Assembly: GCA_026399475.1 (NCBI GenBank)
Contig: JAPLQY010000032.1
Location: 213,817 to 264,648, forward strand
Length of the DNA: 50,832 nucleotides
Reading direction: 5' to 3'
Origin: Rhodocyclales bacterium
Lineage (GTDB): Bacteria; Pseudomonadota; Gammaproteobacteria; Burkholderiales; Rhodocyclaceae
Below, piece after piece: positions 34,945 through 43,532 of the stretch; positions within the stretch are counted from its first letter, which is position 1, and every line of letters begins with the position of its first letter. Made by a program: the position numbers and the translations under genes. The notes beneath the pieces are model-generated. The model did no database searches. It was not told the DNA's origin and saw only the letters and a list, made by a program, of their open reading frames with translations.

Positions 34945-35556
34945 ATGATCGATCCACGTATCTATCTTGCCTCCAGAAGCCCGCGCCGACGCGAATTGCT
35001 GGCGCAGATCGGAGTCCGCTTCGACTTGCTGCTGTTTCGCAGCGGGCCGCGCGAGGACAAGGAAGTCAGTGAGGACTGGCTGCCCGGCGAGACACCGGAA
35101 GCCTACGTCGAGCGCGTGGCGCGGGCCAAGGCGGTGTTTGGTGCACGCCTGCTGGCAAGCCGACCGCTCGTTGCACGTCCGGTGCTGGCCGCCGATACCA
35201 CGCTCGATTTCGATGGCGAAATTATCGGCAAGCCACAGGATGAAGCCGACGCGACGGCGATTCTGACGCGCCTCTCCGGGCGCAGCCACCGTGTGCTGAC
35301 CGCCATTGCCATCGCGAAGGATGAGCGCGTCGAACACCGTCTGTCGATCAGCGACGTGCGCTTTCGCCAGCTGACCGCGGATGAGATTCGCCGCTACGTC
35401 CAGAGCGGCGAGCCGATGGACAAGGCCGGCGCCTACGGCATTCAGGGCCGCGCTGCCGTGTTCATCGAAGAGATTCGCGGCTCGCACTCCGGCATCGTCG
35501 GTCTGCCGCTGTGCGAAACGACACTGCTGCTGCGCGACTTCGGCTATCCGCTGTGA
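34945..35556 (+). CDS. Maf-family nucleotide pyrophosphatase
   Basis: 203 aa. It opens IYLASRSPRRRELLAQIG, the Maf signature. VLAADTTLDFDGEIIGKP supplies the catalytic acidic residues, and GRSHRVLTAIAI, KAGAYGIQGRAAVFIEEIRGS in pieces and VVGLPL-like IVGLPLCET complete the fold. It hydrolyses dTTP, UTP or modified nucleotides to prevent misincorporation. The YhdE/YceF subtype is not assigned. It overlaps rng by four bases (GTGA). Confidence 0.94.
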   Translation: MIDPRIYLASRSPRRRELLAQIGVRFDLLLFRSGPREDKEVSEDWLPGETPEAYVERVARAKAVFGARLLASRPLVARPVLAADTTLDFDGEIIGKPQDEADATAILTRLSGRSHRVLTAIAIAKDERVEHRLSISDVRFRQLTADEIRRYVQSGEPMDKAGAYGIQGRAAVFIEEIRGSHSGIVGLPLCETTLLLRDFGYPL

Positions 35557-37022
35557 CAGAGCAATTCCTGATCAATTTCACGCCGCAGGAAACCCGTGTC
35601 GCACTGCTGCAGCAGGGCGTGGTGCAGGAACTGCACATCGAGCGGACCAACGGCCGCGGCATCGTCGGCAACGTCTATCTCGGCCGTGTCGTGCGCGTGC
35701 TGCCCGGCATGCAGTCCGCCTTCATCGAAATCGGACTCGAGCGCACCGCCTTTCTCCATATCGCAGACATCTGGAGCGAGCGTCCAGCCGGCAATGGCAA
35801 TGGCTCCCACGAAACCCGCCCGATCGAACGGGTCCTGAGCGAAGGGCAATCGCTGATGGTGCAGGTGCAGAAGGATCCGATCGGCACCAAGGGCGCGCGC
35901 CTGACGACCCAGATTTCCATCGCCGGCCGCCTGCTGGTGCACCTGCCGGAGGACAGCCATATCGGCATCTCGCAGCGCATCGGCGAGGAAGCCGAGCGCG
36001 AAAAGCTGCGTGCCCGCATCCAGGCACTGCTGCCGGCCGATCAGCCCGGCGGCTATATCCTGCGCACGGTTGCCGCCGACGCCAGCGACGAAGAACTCGC
36101 GGCCGACATTGCCTATCTGCGCCGCATCTGGCGCGAGATCAAGAGCCGCAGTGTCGGCGCTTTCCCGCCCACCGTGCTGCATCAGGATCTGACGCTGGCG
36201 CAGCGCGTGTTGCGCGACCTCGTCAGCAGCGAAACCACCGGCGTCATCATCGACTCGCGCGAGAACTTTCAGAAGCTGCAAAGCTTCGCCCAGGAGTATG
36301 TGCCGCAGGTCAGCGACCGCCTGATTCACTACACCGGCGAGCGGCCGTTGTTCGACCTGCACGGCGTCGAGGATGAAATTCAGAAAGCGCTGGCGCGGCG
36401 CGTGGATCTCAAGTCCGGCGGCTACCTGATCTTCGACCAGACCGAGGCGATGACCACCGTCGACGTGAATACCGGCGGTTATGTGGGCTCGCGCAACTTC
36501 GACGACACCATCTTCAAGACCAATCTGGAAGCGGCGCAGACCATCGCCCGTCAACTCAGGCTGCGCAATCTCGGTGGCATCATCATTGCCGACTTCATCG
36601 ACATGGAAGATGAAGAACATCGGGCTGCCGTGCTCGCGGAATTCAACAAGGCGCTGGCAAAGGACCACACGCGCATTACCGTTTCCGGTTTTACCCAGCT
36701 CGGCCTGGTCGAGCTGACCAGGAAGCGCACCCGCGAGAGTCTGGCCCACGTCCTGTGCGAGCTCTGCCCCACCTGCGGCGGCCGCGGCGAAGTGAAGACC
36801 GCACAGACGGTGTGCTACGAGGTGCTGCGCGAACTGCTGCGCGAGGCGCGCCAATTCACCGCCCGGGAGATGCGCGTGCTGGCGTCGCCGGTCGTGATCG
36901 ATCTGTTTCTCGATGAGGAATCGCAGGCGCTGGCCATGCTATCCGAGTTCATCGGCCTGCCGATTTCCCTGCACGCGGAGAGCGGCTACACCCAGGAGCA
37001 GTTCGACATCGTTCTGATGTAA
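35553..37022 (+). CDS. rng: Ribonuclease G
   Basis: 489 aa from GTG 35553, coupled to maf. The N-terminal S1-like RNA-binding region has NVYLGRVVRVLPGMQSAFIEIG in pieces. The catalytic core holds TTVDVNTGGYVG and IIIADFIDMEDEEHR with the Mg-binding Asp residues. The zinc-link pair lies in CELCPTCGGRG. It lacks the RNase E C-terminal scaffold, so it is RNase G (CafA), which matures the 16S rRNA 5' end and decays mRNAs. A 19-bp inverted repeat begins at its stop codon. Confidence 0.96.
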   Translation: MTEQFLINFTPQETRVALLQQGVVQELHIERTNGRGIVGNVYLGRVVRVLPGMQSAFIEIGLERTAFLHIADIWSERPAGNGNGSHETRPIERVLSEGQSLMVQVQKDPIGTKGARLTTQISIAGRLLVHLPEDSHIGISQRIGEEAEREKLRARIQALLPADQPGGYILRTVAADASDEELAADIAYLRRIWREIKSRSVGAFPPTVLHQDLTLAQRVLRDLVSSETTGVIIDSRENFQKLQSFAQEYVPQVSDRLIHYTGERPLFDLHGVEDEIQKALARRVDLKSGGYLIFDQTEAMTTVDVNTGGYVGSRNFDDTIFKTNLEAAQTIARQLRLRNLGGIIIADFIDMEDEEHRAAVLAEFNKALAKDHTRITVSGFTQLGLVELTRKRTRESLAHVLCELCPTCGGRGEVKTAQTVCYEVLRELLREARQFTAREMRVLASPVVIDLFLDEESQALAMLSEFIGLPISLHAESGYTQEQFDIVLM

Positions 37023-37098
37023 TTCCGACTCGCATTGGAACCGATACTTTGTCGACTGCGCCTTGTCTTCGCGTCTCGTTTCCAATGGGAGTCGGAAT
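37022..37098 (+). repeat. 19-bp inverted repeat between rng and tRNA-Gly
   Basis: Arm 37022-37040 (starts ATTCCGACTC, ends CATTGGAA) is complementary to arm 37080-37098 (starts TTCCAATG, ends AGTCGGAAT) with a single mismatch and a 39-nt loop. There is no T-tract. It begins inside the rng stop codon and ends 22 bp before the tRNA. Confidence 0.85.
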
Positions 37099-37120
37099 AC
37101 CGCTAAAATCCGCATCCGAC

Positions 37121-37194
37121 GCGGGTGTCGTATAACGGCATTACCTGAGCTTCCCAAGCTCATGAAGAGGGTTCGACTCCCTTCACCCGCTCCA
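37121..37194 (+). tRNA. tRNA-Gly (CCC)
   Basis: 74 nt including encoded CCA. The acceptor stem is GCGGGTG/CACCCGC. Anticodon stem TGAGC/GCTCA encloses the loop TTCCCAA (anticodon CCC), and the T arm AGGGT-type stem carries TTCGACTC. A -10-like TAAAAT lies at 37104-37109, but no good -35 is visible. Confidence 0.97.
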
Positions 37195-37206
37195 GCACAG
37201 ACCCAA

Positions 37207-37240
37207 GAAAATGCCGGCGCATGCGCCGGCATTTTCTTTT
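37207..37240 (+). terminator. Terminator after tRNA-Gly
   Basis: GAAAATGCCGGC and GCCGGCATTTTC form a 12-bp stem with a GCATGC loop, followed by TTTTC. The A and T flanks make it usable from both sides, including for the opposing FecR-domain gene. Confidence 0.92.
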
Positions 37241-37272
37241 CAGGCGCCGGACCCGGCGCCCCGGTGCAGGCC

Positions 37273-38637
37273 TTACTGCTGGGTGGTTTCGGCCTTGATC
37301 GCGAGCCACTTGCCGTCGCGCAGTTCCAGCAGGTATTCCTCGAGGGATTCGAATCGATAGGGCTTGCCCGATTGCCGTCCCTGTTCGATCACCACGGACC
37401 TCACGTTGATCCGATCGCAGGCCGCACCAGCCGGCTTGCCCTCGGTCGACACGCGGCGCTGCTTGTAGTTCGTCAGCCCCTTCATGGCCGCAATCGTGCT
37501 CTGCGCAAGTTCCTCGCGGCCGAGGTCGACACTGGCCATCGTGCCCTCGGTGTTGCGTACGGTGGCCCGAACGCTTGCCTCGGGCGCGAACTTGGCGATG
37601 ATTGTCGCTGCGTCGTGCCGGGCAATCGCTGTATCCAGTTGCCCCAGCCACGTTTTGGCAATGCTGGTCGGCGCACAGTCCGCGACAGGTGCGGTGAAGG
37701 CTTCTGCGGCAGGGGGTGCAGACGCAGGTGGGGCTGCACCGGGTGCAACGGCCGGTACTGTGGCGGGGGGCACAGCGACCGGTGCAATATGAGGTGCAAC
37801 GGCAGGCGCCGGTGGCGGCGCTTTGCGCCTTTGTTCCAGTTGCCGCAGGCTGTCCTGGTCTGCGCTCTGCGAGTAGCGGTCGAGCTCGGCGTCGAATTCG
37901 CCGGGGACATAGAAATTCGGCACCTTGTCCAGCAATACCGGCAGCAGGATGGTCATCAAGGCCCTTTCCTTGAAGCCGCTCTTGCCTGCCTTCGCGGCGG
38001 CGCGCACGAAACCGACCCGACCCTCGTCGATATCGAGTTTGTTCTCGCCAACCTCCATGGTCGTTCCGCCGCGATTGACCTTGTCGTAGGTTCCCTCGCG
38101 GTTCGACGTGGCCGTGGCCAGTTCCGCCGACAGCACGTAGGGTTCATGGTCGGTACCGCGAATGCCGATGGTCGCCGTGGGCGTGACAACCTTGAGCCCT
38201 GCGCGATTGGTGCTGGCGATCCAGCCGCTGATAACCCGCAGCGAGCCGGTCACCAGGCGCAGGCCGAGACTGTCGGTCGGTTTGTCCTCGGCGGCGAAGC
38301 GTTCGGCGACGAACTCGGTGCTCGGGCGAATGGCGACGAAGCCCGCATCCTCGGTCTTGAGGACTGCCTCGGCCAGGGCGGCGGCGCGCACGCGCTCGCC
38401 GACGTACACCGCATCACCCTCGCGCAGTTTTCTTTCACCGCCAGCGGTGCTGCCGGAGGTGGCAACCTCGCCGCGAATGCGCAGGACCGTTGCATATCGC
38501 TTGCCGGTTTCCGCCGCTGCCGCGGGCTCGGCCGCTGCAGCGGAATAGCTCGGCAGGGAACTGCCCATGAGGGTGCAGAAAAGACCCACGCAGCCAACGA
38601 TGGTACCCAGCCTTGAGTGATTCAACGACCAATCCAT
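37273..38637 (-). CDS. Exported FecR-domain protein
   Basis: 454 aa. A signal peptide (LGTIVGCVGLFCTLMGSSLP) is followed by a FecR/SH3-like domain: GEVATSG, LREGDAVYVGERVRA, FVAIRPSTEFVAERF, VVTPTATIGIRGTDHE. About 80 Pro/Ala-rich residues separate it from a C-terminal NTF2/SnoaL-like domain (LGQLDTAIARHDAATIIAKFA through YLLELRDGKWLAIKAE). FecR domains in the periplasm often bind peptidoglycan or signal across the envelope. No sigma factor is adjacent. Function unknown. Confidence 0.8.
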   Translation of the reverse strand: MDWSLNHSRLGTIVGCVGLFCTLMGSSLPSYSAAAAEPAAAAETGKRYATVLRIRGEVATSGSTAGGERKLREGDAVYVGERVRAAALAEAVLKTEDAGFVAIRPSTEFVAERFAAEDKPTDSLGLRLVTGSLRVISGWIASTNRAGLKVVTPTATIGIRGTDHEPYVLSAELATATSNREGTYDKVNRGGTTMEVGENKLDIDEGRVGFVRAAAKAGKSGFKERALMTILLPVLLDKVPNFYVPGEFDAELDRYSQSADQDSLRQLEQRRKAPPPAPAVAPHIAPVAVPPATVPAVAPGAAPPASAPPAAEAFTAPVADCAPTSIAKTWLGQLDTAIARHDAATIIAKFAPEASVRATVRNTEGTMASVDLGREELAQSTIAAMKGLTNYKQRRVSTEGKPAGAACDRINVRSVVIEQGRQSGKPYRFESLEEYLLELRDGKWLAIKAETTQQ

Positions 38638-38745
38638 GATGCAGCCCCGTGCTTTCGTGAAAACTGGGAAACCCTGCTGCTATTGAAGCACACTGATTGG
38701 CAATGGGCTAGTGGCGTTTTCCGCAAGAACCCCGCTGCCAGGGTG

Positions 38746-39330
38746 CTATCGGCCACTTTGTGCAGTGGTGAGGTCTTCCATGGTGTTGATGTTGCTGAAG
38801 CCATCGGCTTCGTCATCGAAAACGACTTCGGCCAGCTTCAACGACGTGTGCCAGAGACCGACCTTGCGTTCGCCGGATGCAAGAAACGTCTCCAGCTTGG
38901 GCAATATCTCGCGCCGCGTCAGACAGAACGCCCGGTGAACGCGGTCGCCGGTGCGTGCCACCGCAAGTTCGGCATTTTCGGCTTCCAGCGCAGCGTGCAA
39001 CCGCTCCACCAGATCGCTCGGCAGAAAAGGCGAATCGCAGGGCACGGTGAGCAGCAGCGGAGTCGTCGCCTGCGACAGCGCCGCGTGGAGCCCGGCCAGC
39101 GGACCGGCGAAACCCGCAATGCGGTCGGGCAGCACAGCGCAGCCAAGCTCGGCGTAGCGCGCCAGGTTCTGGTTGGCGTTGATCAGCACCGTGTTCACTT
39201 GTGGCGCCAGGCGGGCCAGCACCCATTGCACCAGGGGGCGTCCGTTGAGGTCCTGCAGGCCCTTGTCGACGCCGCCCATGCGCCGTCCCTGGCCGCCCGC
39301 CAGAATCACCCCCGTGACGGCGTCCCTCAT
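38746..39330 (-). CDS. mobA: Molybdenum cofactor guanylyltransferase
   Basis: 194 aa. VTGVILAGGQGRRMGGVDKGL is the nucleotidyltransferase GTP-binding motif. VLINANQN, DRIAGFAGPLAGLHAAL and PCDSPFLPSDLV complete the MobA signature. It attaches GMP to molybdopterin to make the bis-MGD cofactor required by formate dehydrogenase, fitting its place at the end of this island. It overlaps the zinc-ribbon gene by four bases. Confidence 0.96.
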   Translation of the reverse strand: MRDAVTGVILAGGQGRRMGGVDKGLQDLNGRPLVQWVLARLAPQVNTVLINANQNLARYAELGCAVLPDRIAGFAGPLAGLHAALSQATTPLLLTVPCDSPFLPSDLVERLHAALEAENAELAVARTGDRVHRAFCLTRREILPKLETFLASGERKVGLWHTSLKLAEVVFDDEADGFSNINTMEDLTTAQSGR

Positions 39331-40043
39331 CGCTGCACCATGTTCCAGATCATGGCCACGCCGTCCTGCAGCAGGTCGCCGATGTCGGCGTCAAGCGCTA
39401 CGCCCCGGGCGCGCTGACGCGCGCTGCGTTCGCGTTCGCTGTACAGGATCGCCTCGGCGAGCAGCGCCGGGTCTTGCCGTGCAGCCTGTTTCAATGCCGC
39501 CACCTCATAGCCGGCGAGCGCCGCTTCGACCGCCCGTGTGTCGAGAATGGCAATGGGTGCGCGGCAATGGCTGCAGGCGCTTTCCTTGCGGATATCCACC
39601 GGCGCGCCGCAACCCGTACAGCGCACGACTCCGATGCGGGCGCTGATCTCCTTGATCTCGGTGCCGGTCAGCTGGCGCACAAAGCCTTTCTCGATCATGA
39701 ACTCGGCGAAGGTGATGAAGCGGCCATGCTGCCCGCAGCGCAGATAGTTGAACAGGCCGCTCTTGACCCGATCCTGGGAATGAATCAGGCGCTCGTTGCA
39801 GCGCGGACAGCGCAAGGGGCTGGCCAGCGGCAGGCGCTGATCGTCGCGGTGTTCGTGAATCAGCTTGAACAGCCCGATCACGCCGGTCGGCGCGAGTTGC
39901 AGGCTTTCATATTCGTCGAACCAGATGCCCTGGCAAGCGAAGCACAGATCGAGCTCGACCTCGCCGATGAGCTTGCGCATGAAGCGATGCGTACTCATCG
40001 GCGCCCGGCAGGATGGGCAGAAGGTGACTTCGTTTGCGGACAT
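39327..40043 (-). CDS. Zinc-ribbon (TFIIB-type) protein
   Basis: 238 aa with three or four Cys-pair ribbons: FCPSCRAPM, DLCFACQGIWFDEYE (zf-TFIIB signature), RCPRCNERLI, and RCTGCGAPVDIRKESACSHCRAPI in pieces. The last 60 residues are helical, with no transmembrane segment. The family is unassigned functionally. Its position between mobA and the DsrE-like gene, with an overlap to mobA, suggests a service role in Mo- or Se-enzyme maturation, but that is inference. Confidence 0.8.
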   Translation of the reverse strand: MSANEVTFCPSCRAPMSTHRFMRKLIGEVELDLCFACQGIWFDEYESLQLAPTGVIGLFKLIHEHRDDQRLPLASPLRCPRCNERLIHSQDRVKSGLFNYLRCGQHGRFITFAEFMIEKGFVRQLTGTEIKEISARIGVVRCTGCGAPVDIRKESACSHCRAPIAILDTRAVEAALAGYEVAALKQAARQDPALLAEAILYSERERSARQRARGVALDADIGDLLQDGVAMIWNMVQR

Positions 40044-40061
40044 TGCGCTCGGATCGCGTTC

Positions 40062-40448
40062 TCAGAACACCAGCGTTGCCCATTCCGGATCGAGCGTGCG
40101 CGCCACGAAAGCGCTGGCGGCGACGGTACCGCTGTATTCGGGGATCAGCGCTTCGTCCTTGTCGACCAGCGCGCCCATGGCCATGGCGCAGGCGCGAAAG
40201 CTGACATCGAGATTCGCCGCCTGGCGCATCATTTGATGGATGGAGGTGTCGACGCCGGGCCAAGGCCGCAGGGCATCGGCGACTCCGGATACCAGCAGGC
40301 GCACCGCAGGACCGGCGAAGTGGATCTCCACTTCGCAATCGAAGGCCGCGGCGGCGGCGGCGTGCACGAAAGGCGTGGCGCACAGCTCGGGGCGCTCCGG
40401 TGTGGTCGACCAGAGCAGGATGGCAAGTTTCTGGCGATGGGCGTTCAC
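40062..40448 (-). CDS. DsrE-like small protein
   Basis: 128 aa from GTG 40448, overlapping the upstream stop as GTGA. The strand-helix pattern (KLAILLWSTTPERPEL, EVEIHFAGPAVRLL, MMRQAANLDVSFRACAMAMGAL) matches the DsrE/YchN fold. Cys in FRACAM sits where DsrE and TusD carry the persulfide cysteine. Family members relay sulfur. It is coupled to a lipoyl-carrier-like gene, so a thiol or sulfur transfer pair is possible. Fold fairly sure, role unknown. Confidence 0.7.
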   Translation of the reverse strand: MNAHRQKLAILLWSTTPERPELCATPFVHAAAAAAFDCEVEIHFAGPAVRLLVSGVADALRPWPGVDTSIHQMMRQAANLDVSFRACAMAMGALVDKDEALIPEYSGTVAASAFVARTLDPEWATLVF

Positions 40449-40876
40449 TGAAACTCCGCTGTCGGTTCGATGCGCCGGATGTGAGCGCGATAGCCGGCTG
40501 CATCCACCAGCCTGTCCCGTTCCTCCTCCCATGCCAGCGGCCGGCCGCGCACCATCCAGCCGGCATGGTAGGGATCGCGATTGAGGATCGCCGGACGCTC
40601 CTCGGCGTCCTCGTTGGCGTCGAGCAGGACGAAAGAGAGCGGCGCATGCAAGGCGAGCACGGTCTTGGCGCATTCGACCGTGCCCAGGCCGCGCCCCAAT
40701 GCGACCTCGGCGCCCTTGGGCTTGGCGGTGAAGGCGATGATCTCGCCGGCGAGAAAGATGCCGAAGCTGCTGGCGCCGATCAGCACTTCATCACCGGCGG
40801 CGCGCACCCACATATCGTGCTCCGGATCGTAGAGCAGATCATCGGGGATGTGGCCGCGATAGCTTTCCCGCGCCAA
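40445..40876 (-). CDS. GcvH-like lipoyl-carrier protein
   Basis: 143 aa. The GcvH fold is seen in YDPEHDMWVRAAGDEVLIGAS, FLAGEIIAFTAKPKGAEV, GTVECAKTVLALHAPLSF and NRDPYHAGWMVRG. The Lys in ECAKT aligns with the lipoylated Lys of ESVKA in true H protein. No glycine-cleavage P or T genes are present. H-like proteins outside glycine cleavage occur in sulfur oxidation (LbpA) and other redox relays. Here the partner is DsrE-like. It lies 29 bp beyond the end of sodC. Confidence 0.8.
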   Translation of the reverse strand: MARESYRGHIPDDLLYDPEHDMWVRAAGDEVLIGASSFGIFLAGEIIAFTAKPKGAEVALGRGLGTVECAKTVLALHAPLSFVLLDANEDAEERPAILNRDPYHAGWMVRGRPLAWEEERDRLVDAAGYRAHIRRIEPTAEFQ

Positions 40877-40905
40877 GCTGGCTTCCCTCTTGCGATGACT
40901 CGGTG

Positions 40906-41430
40906 TTAGCGGATCACGCCGCAGGCCACGCGCTTGCCCGAGTTGCCGGCAGGCTGCGATTTGTAGTCGTCGGGATCGGCATGGATCACCACGCTGCGTT
41001 TGAGGATACCGGCCGGGCCTTCCGTCAGCGAGAGCATGTCCAACTCGGCGGAAAGCGTGGCTTTGCCGGAACTGTCGGCCACCAGGTTGGGCATGTCACC
41101 GGCGTGGCGCTCGCTGCCGCCGTGGTGGCCGTGTGGCCTGCCCGCCGGATTGAAGTGCCCCTTGGCGCTGCTGGCATCGGCCGCGCTGCAATCGCCGGCT
41201 TCATGGACGTGGAAGCCATGCGCGCCGGGTGTCAGTCCGGCGACATTGGCCTCGACGCGAAGCTTCTGGCCGACGGTCTGGAAGCTGACCGTGCCGGTGA
41301 CGCTGCTGCCGGAGCGGGATTCGAGCGTGGCGGTGGCCTTGGGGCCGGCGGCATCGATGGTGGCGCAGGCGGCGAGCAGGGTGCTCGCCGCGGCAAGACT
41401 GACGATGCGTACTGTTTTTCTTGCATTCAT
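40906..41430 (-). CDS. sodC: Superoxide dismutase [Cu-Zn], lipoprotein
   Basis: 174 aa from ATG 41430; longer frames run into the tRNA-Sec gene and are not coding. A lipobox LLAAC places the lipidated Cys at 22. Copper and zinc ligands appear as HGFHVHEAGDC, KGHFNP and RHAGDMPN, and the terminal KRVACGVI completes the disulfide. It detoxifies periplasmic superoxide. Placement inside the Sec/formate dehydrogenase island is notable because formate dehydrogenase is periplasm-facing and oxygen-sensitive. Confidence 0.93.
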   Translation of the reverse strand: MNARKTVRIVSLAAASTLLAACATIDAAGPKATATLESRSGSSVTGTVSFQTVGQKLRVEANVAGLTPGAHGFHVHEAGDCSAADASSAKGHFNPAGRPHGHHGGSERHAGDMPNLVADSSGKATLSAELDMLSLTEGPAGILKRSVVIHADPDDYKSQPAGNSGKRVACGVIR

Positions 41431-41450
41431 GAGGCTCTCCTTGGGTAGGG

Positions 41451-41546
41451 TGGCGGAAGAGAGCGGGAGTCGAACCCACCAAGGACCGCATGGCGACCCC
41501 TGCCGGTTTTGAAGACCGGCCGCCCCACCGGGGAACGTTCTCTTCC
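41451..41546 (-). tRNA. selC: tRNA-Sec (UCA)
   Basis: 96 nt including encoded CCA, read on the minus strand. The acceptor stem has eight pairs, GGAAGAGA/TCTCTTCC, as in bacterial tRNA-Sec. The anticodon stem CCGGT/ACCGG encloses the loop CTTCAAA with TCA, and a long variable arm precedes the T arm (GGTTCGACTCC). It reads UGA as selenocysteine with SelB. It sits 12 bp after selB, probably in the same transcript. Confidence 0.97.
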
Positions 41547-41558
41547 GTTGTTCGTTAA

Positions 41559-43529
41559 TTATTTGTTTAGCCATGCGTGGGTCGAATCGGTGCCGCGCAA
41601 TCCGTGCTCGTCACGCACACGGCGAGTGTAGCCGATGCGGTCGAAGAATTCGAGGATGTGAATCGCCACCTTGCGCCCGCCGCCAATGTGGTCGCGCAGG
41701 TCGGCGGCACGCGCCGCGCCCTTCTCCGCATTGAGTTCGGCGACGAGCGCCGCAAGCTGCGCCACGGCATCCGCTGTGAAGTAGTGGTCATGCGCCACCG
41801 GGTAGAGTTCGCCGGCCCTCGCCACGCGGCGGAACAGCTGGCGTACTACATCTTCGGCGGTGCCCGAGTCGCGCGCGACGTCGCGCACGCGCGGCGGGCC
41901 GAAGGGCTGGGCGTCGAGTAGCGGGCGCAGCACGGCGAACAGGTCACGGTCGCCGGTGGCTAGGCTGGCCTGGTGTTCAGGCAGGTGCAGCCAGGCACGC
42001 GAGGCGGCCAGCCGTCCGGCCGCGAGCAGTTCGGCGACGAGTGTGTCGAATGCGGCGCGGGCCAGCGTAGGCAGCGTCAGCCGGCGCAGACGCTCGCGCT
42101 CGACACCGACCATGTCGGGTGCGCGCTGGTGCTCTGTGGCGAGTGCCGCAAGCAGTTTGTCGCCCAGCGCCTGCCAGCCTGAGGCAGCAAAACCGATCTG
42201 CTCTTCGCCGGCGTGGATCACGCGCAGCTCGGCGGCCGGCCACAATGTGGCAGCAGCCTCATCGGTGAGATTCCAGTTAGCGGCAAAACGAACCAGATCG
42301 ACGCCGGAGGTCGATTGCTCCGCCATGAGGCACAGACCTGTCGCCGGATCGTCATCGCGCAGCGCATTCAGCAGCGCCAGCCGCGTCGGGCTGCGCTTGT
42401 GGCGCGAGGGCGGAAAGCAGTCGAGCACGCGGCCGCCGGCGATGCTGCGTTGGGCCGACGCATCGCGCAGCACGAAGCGGTCGCCGCGCACAGTGATGGT
42501 TTCGTGATCCAGCAGGATTTCCGCCAGCGCGGTGGCGCCGGGCGCAATCTGGCCGCCTTCCAGCAGCGCGACGCGGCCGGTGATGTCGGCGGCGCCCAGA
42601 TGCACATGCACCGGCGTCCAGTGCTTCAGCGCCAGCTGTGTCGCCGGCACCTTCAAGTCGGCCTGAAAACGCGTGAGTGGAAAATGCGGCGGCCGGGCGA
42701 CGGCTGGATCGACGACCCACATGCCGCGCTCGAGATCCTTCTTTTCGAAGTCGCCGGTCAGCGCCAGCGCGCAGCGGTCGCCGGCCTGCCCGTGTTCGGC
42801 CGGCCGATCCTGCACATGCAGGCTCTTCACCCGCGCCTTGAGTCCATCGCGGCCGGCGGGGGAAACACTCACCGTGTCGCCAGCGCCGACTTTTCCCGAG
42901 AAGGCGGTGCCGGTAACGACGGTGCCGATGCCCGAGAGCGTGAAGCAGCGGTCGATGGCGAGACGGAAGCGGCCGTGTTTGGGAAACTCCGCACTGCGCG
43001 TCCGGTGCGCTGCCGCCACCGCGTCGAGATGAGCGCGCAGTTCAGGCACGCCTTCGCCGCTTGTCGCCGACAACGCAAACACCGGGCTGCCTTCGAGTCG
43101 CGTCCCGGTCAGCAGTGTTTCTATTTCGCCACGCGCCGCGGCGACGCGTGCCGCATCCACCGTGTCGCATTTGGTCAGGGCTACGGCGCCATGGTCGAGA
43201 CCGAGCAGACCGAGCAACTCCAGATGTTCGCGCGTCTGCGGCATCGGTCCGTCGTCGGCAGCGATCACCAGCAGCACGAAGTCGATGCCGGTAGCACCTG
43301 CCAGCATGTTGTGGATCAGCTTCTCGTGCCCGGGCACGTCGATGAAACCGAGTACCGAACCGTCTGCCTGTGGCGCGTAGGCATAGCCGAGGTCGAGCGT
43401 GATGCCGCGCGCCTTCTCCTCCGGCAGGCGGTCGGCATCGACGCCGGTGAGCGCCTTCACCAGCGTGGTTTTGCCGTGGTCGATGTGACCTGCAGTTCCG
43501 ATAATCATTTGCCGATGCTCATTTGACAA
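41559..43529 (-). CDS. selB: Selenocysteine-specific elongation factor SelB
   Basis: 656 aa. GTPase motifs are [19 protein letters not shown] in two parts, [19 protein letters not shown] and TKCD. EF-Tu-like domains II and III follow, then four C-terminal winged helices that bind the SECIS hairpin, ending [22 protein letters not shown] in pieces. It delivers Sec-tRNA to UGA codons. The start could be 43529 or the internal Met at 43508 ([12 protein letters not shown]); neither has a clear ribosome site. It begins 3 nt after the transglutaminase-like stop. Confidence 0.97.
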   Translation of the reverse strand: MSNEHRQMIIGTAGHIDHGKTTLVKALTGVDADRLPEEKARGITLDLGYAYAPQADGSVLGFIDVPGHEKLIHNMLAGATGIDFVLLVIAADDGPMPQTREHLELLGLLGLDHGAVALTKCDTVDAARVAAARGEIETLLTGTRLEGSPVFALSATSGEGVPELRAHLDAVAAAHRTRSAEFPKHGRFRLAIDRCFTLSGIGTVVTGTAFSGKVGAGDTVSVSPAGRDGLKARVKSLHVQDRPAEHGQAGDRCALALTGDFEKKDLERGMWVVDPAVARPPHFPLTRFQADLKVPATQLALKHWTPVHVHLGAADITGRVALLEGGQIAPGATALAEILLDHETITVRGDRFVLRDASAQRSIAGGRVLDCFPPSRHKRSPTRLALLNALRDDDPATGLCLMAEQSTSGVDLVRFAANWNLTDEAAATLWPAAELRVIHAGEEQIGFAASGWQALGDKLLAALATEHQRAPDMVGVERERLRRLTLPTLARAAFDTLVAELLAAGRLAASRAWLHLPEHQASLATGDRDLFAVLRPLLDAQPFGPPRVRDVARDSGTAEDVVRQLFRRVARAGELYPVAHDHYFTADAVAQLAALVAELNAEKGAARAADLRDHIGGGRKVAIHILEFFDRIGYTRRVRDEHGLRGTDSTHAWLNK

Positions 43530-43532
43530 CCA

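Noticed and set aside
41431..41574. N-terminal extension of SodC across tRNA-Sec
   Set aside because: It would translate the tRNA gene; the lipoprotein signal begins at ATG 41430.
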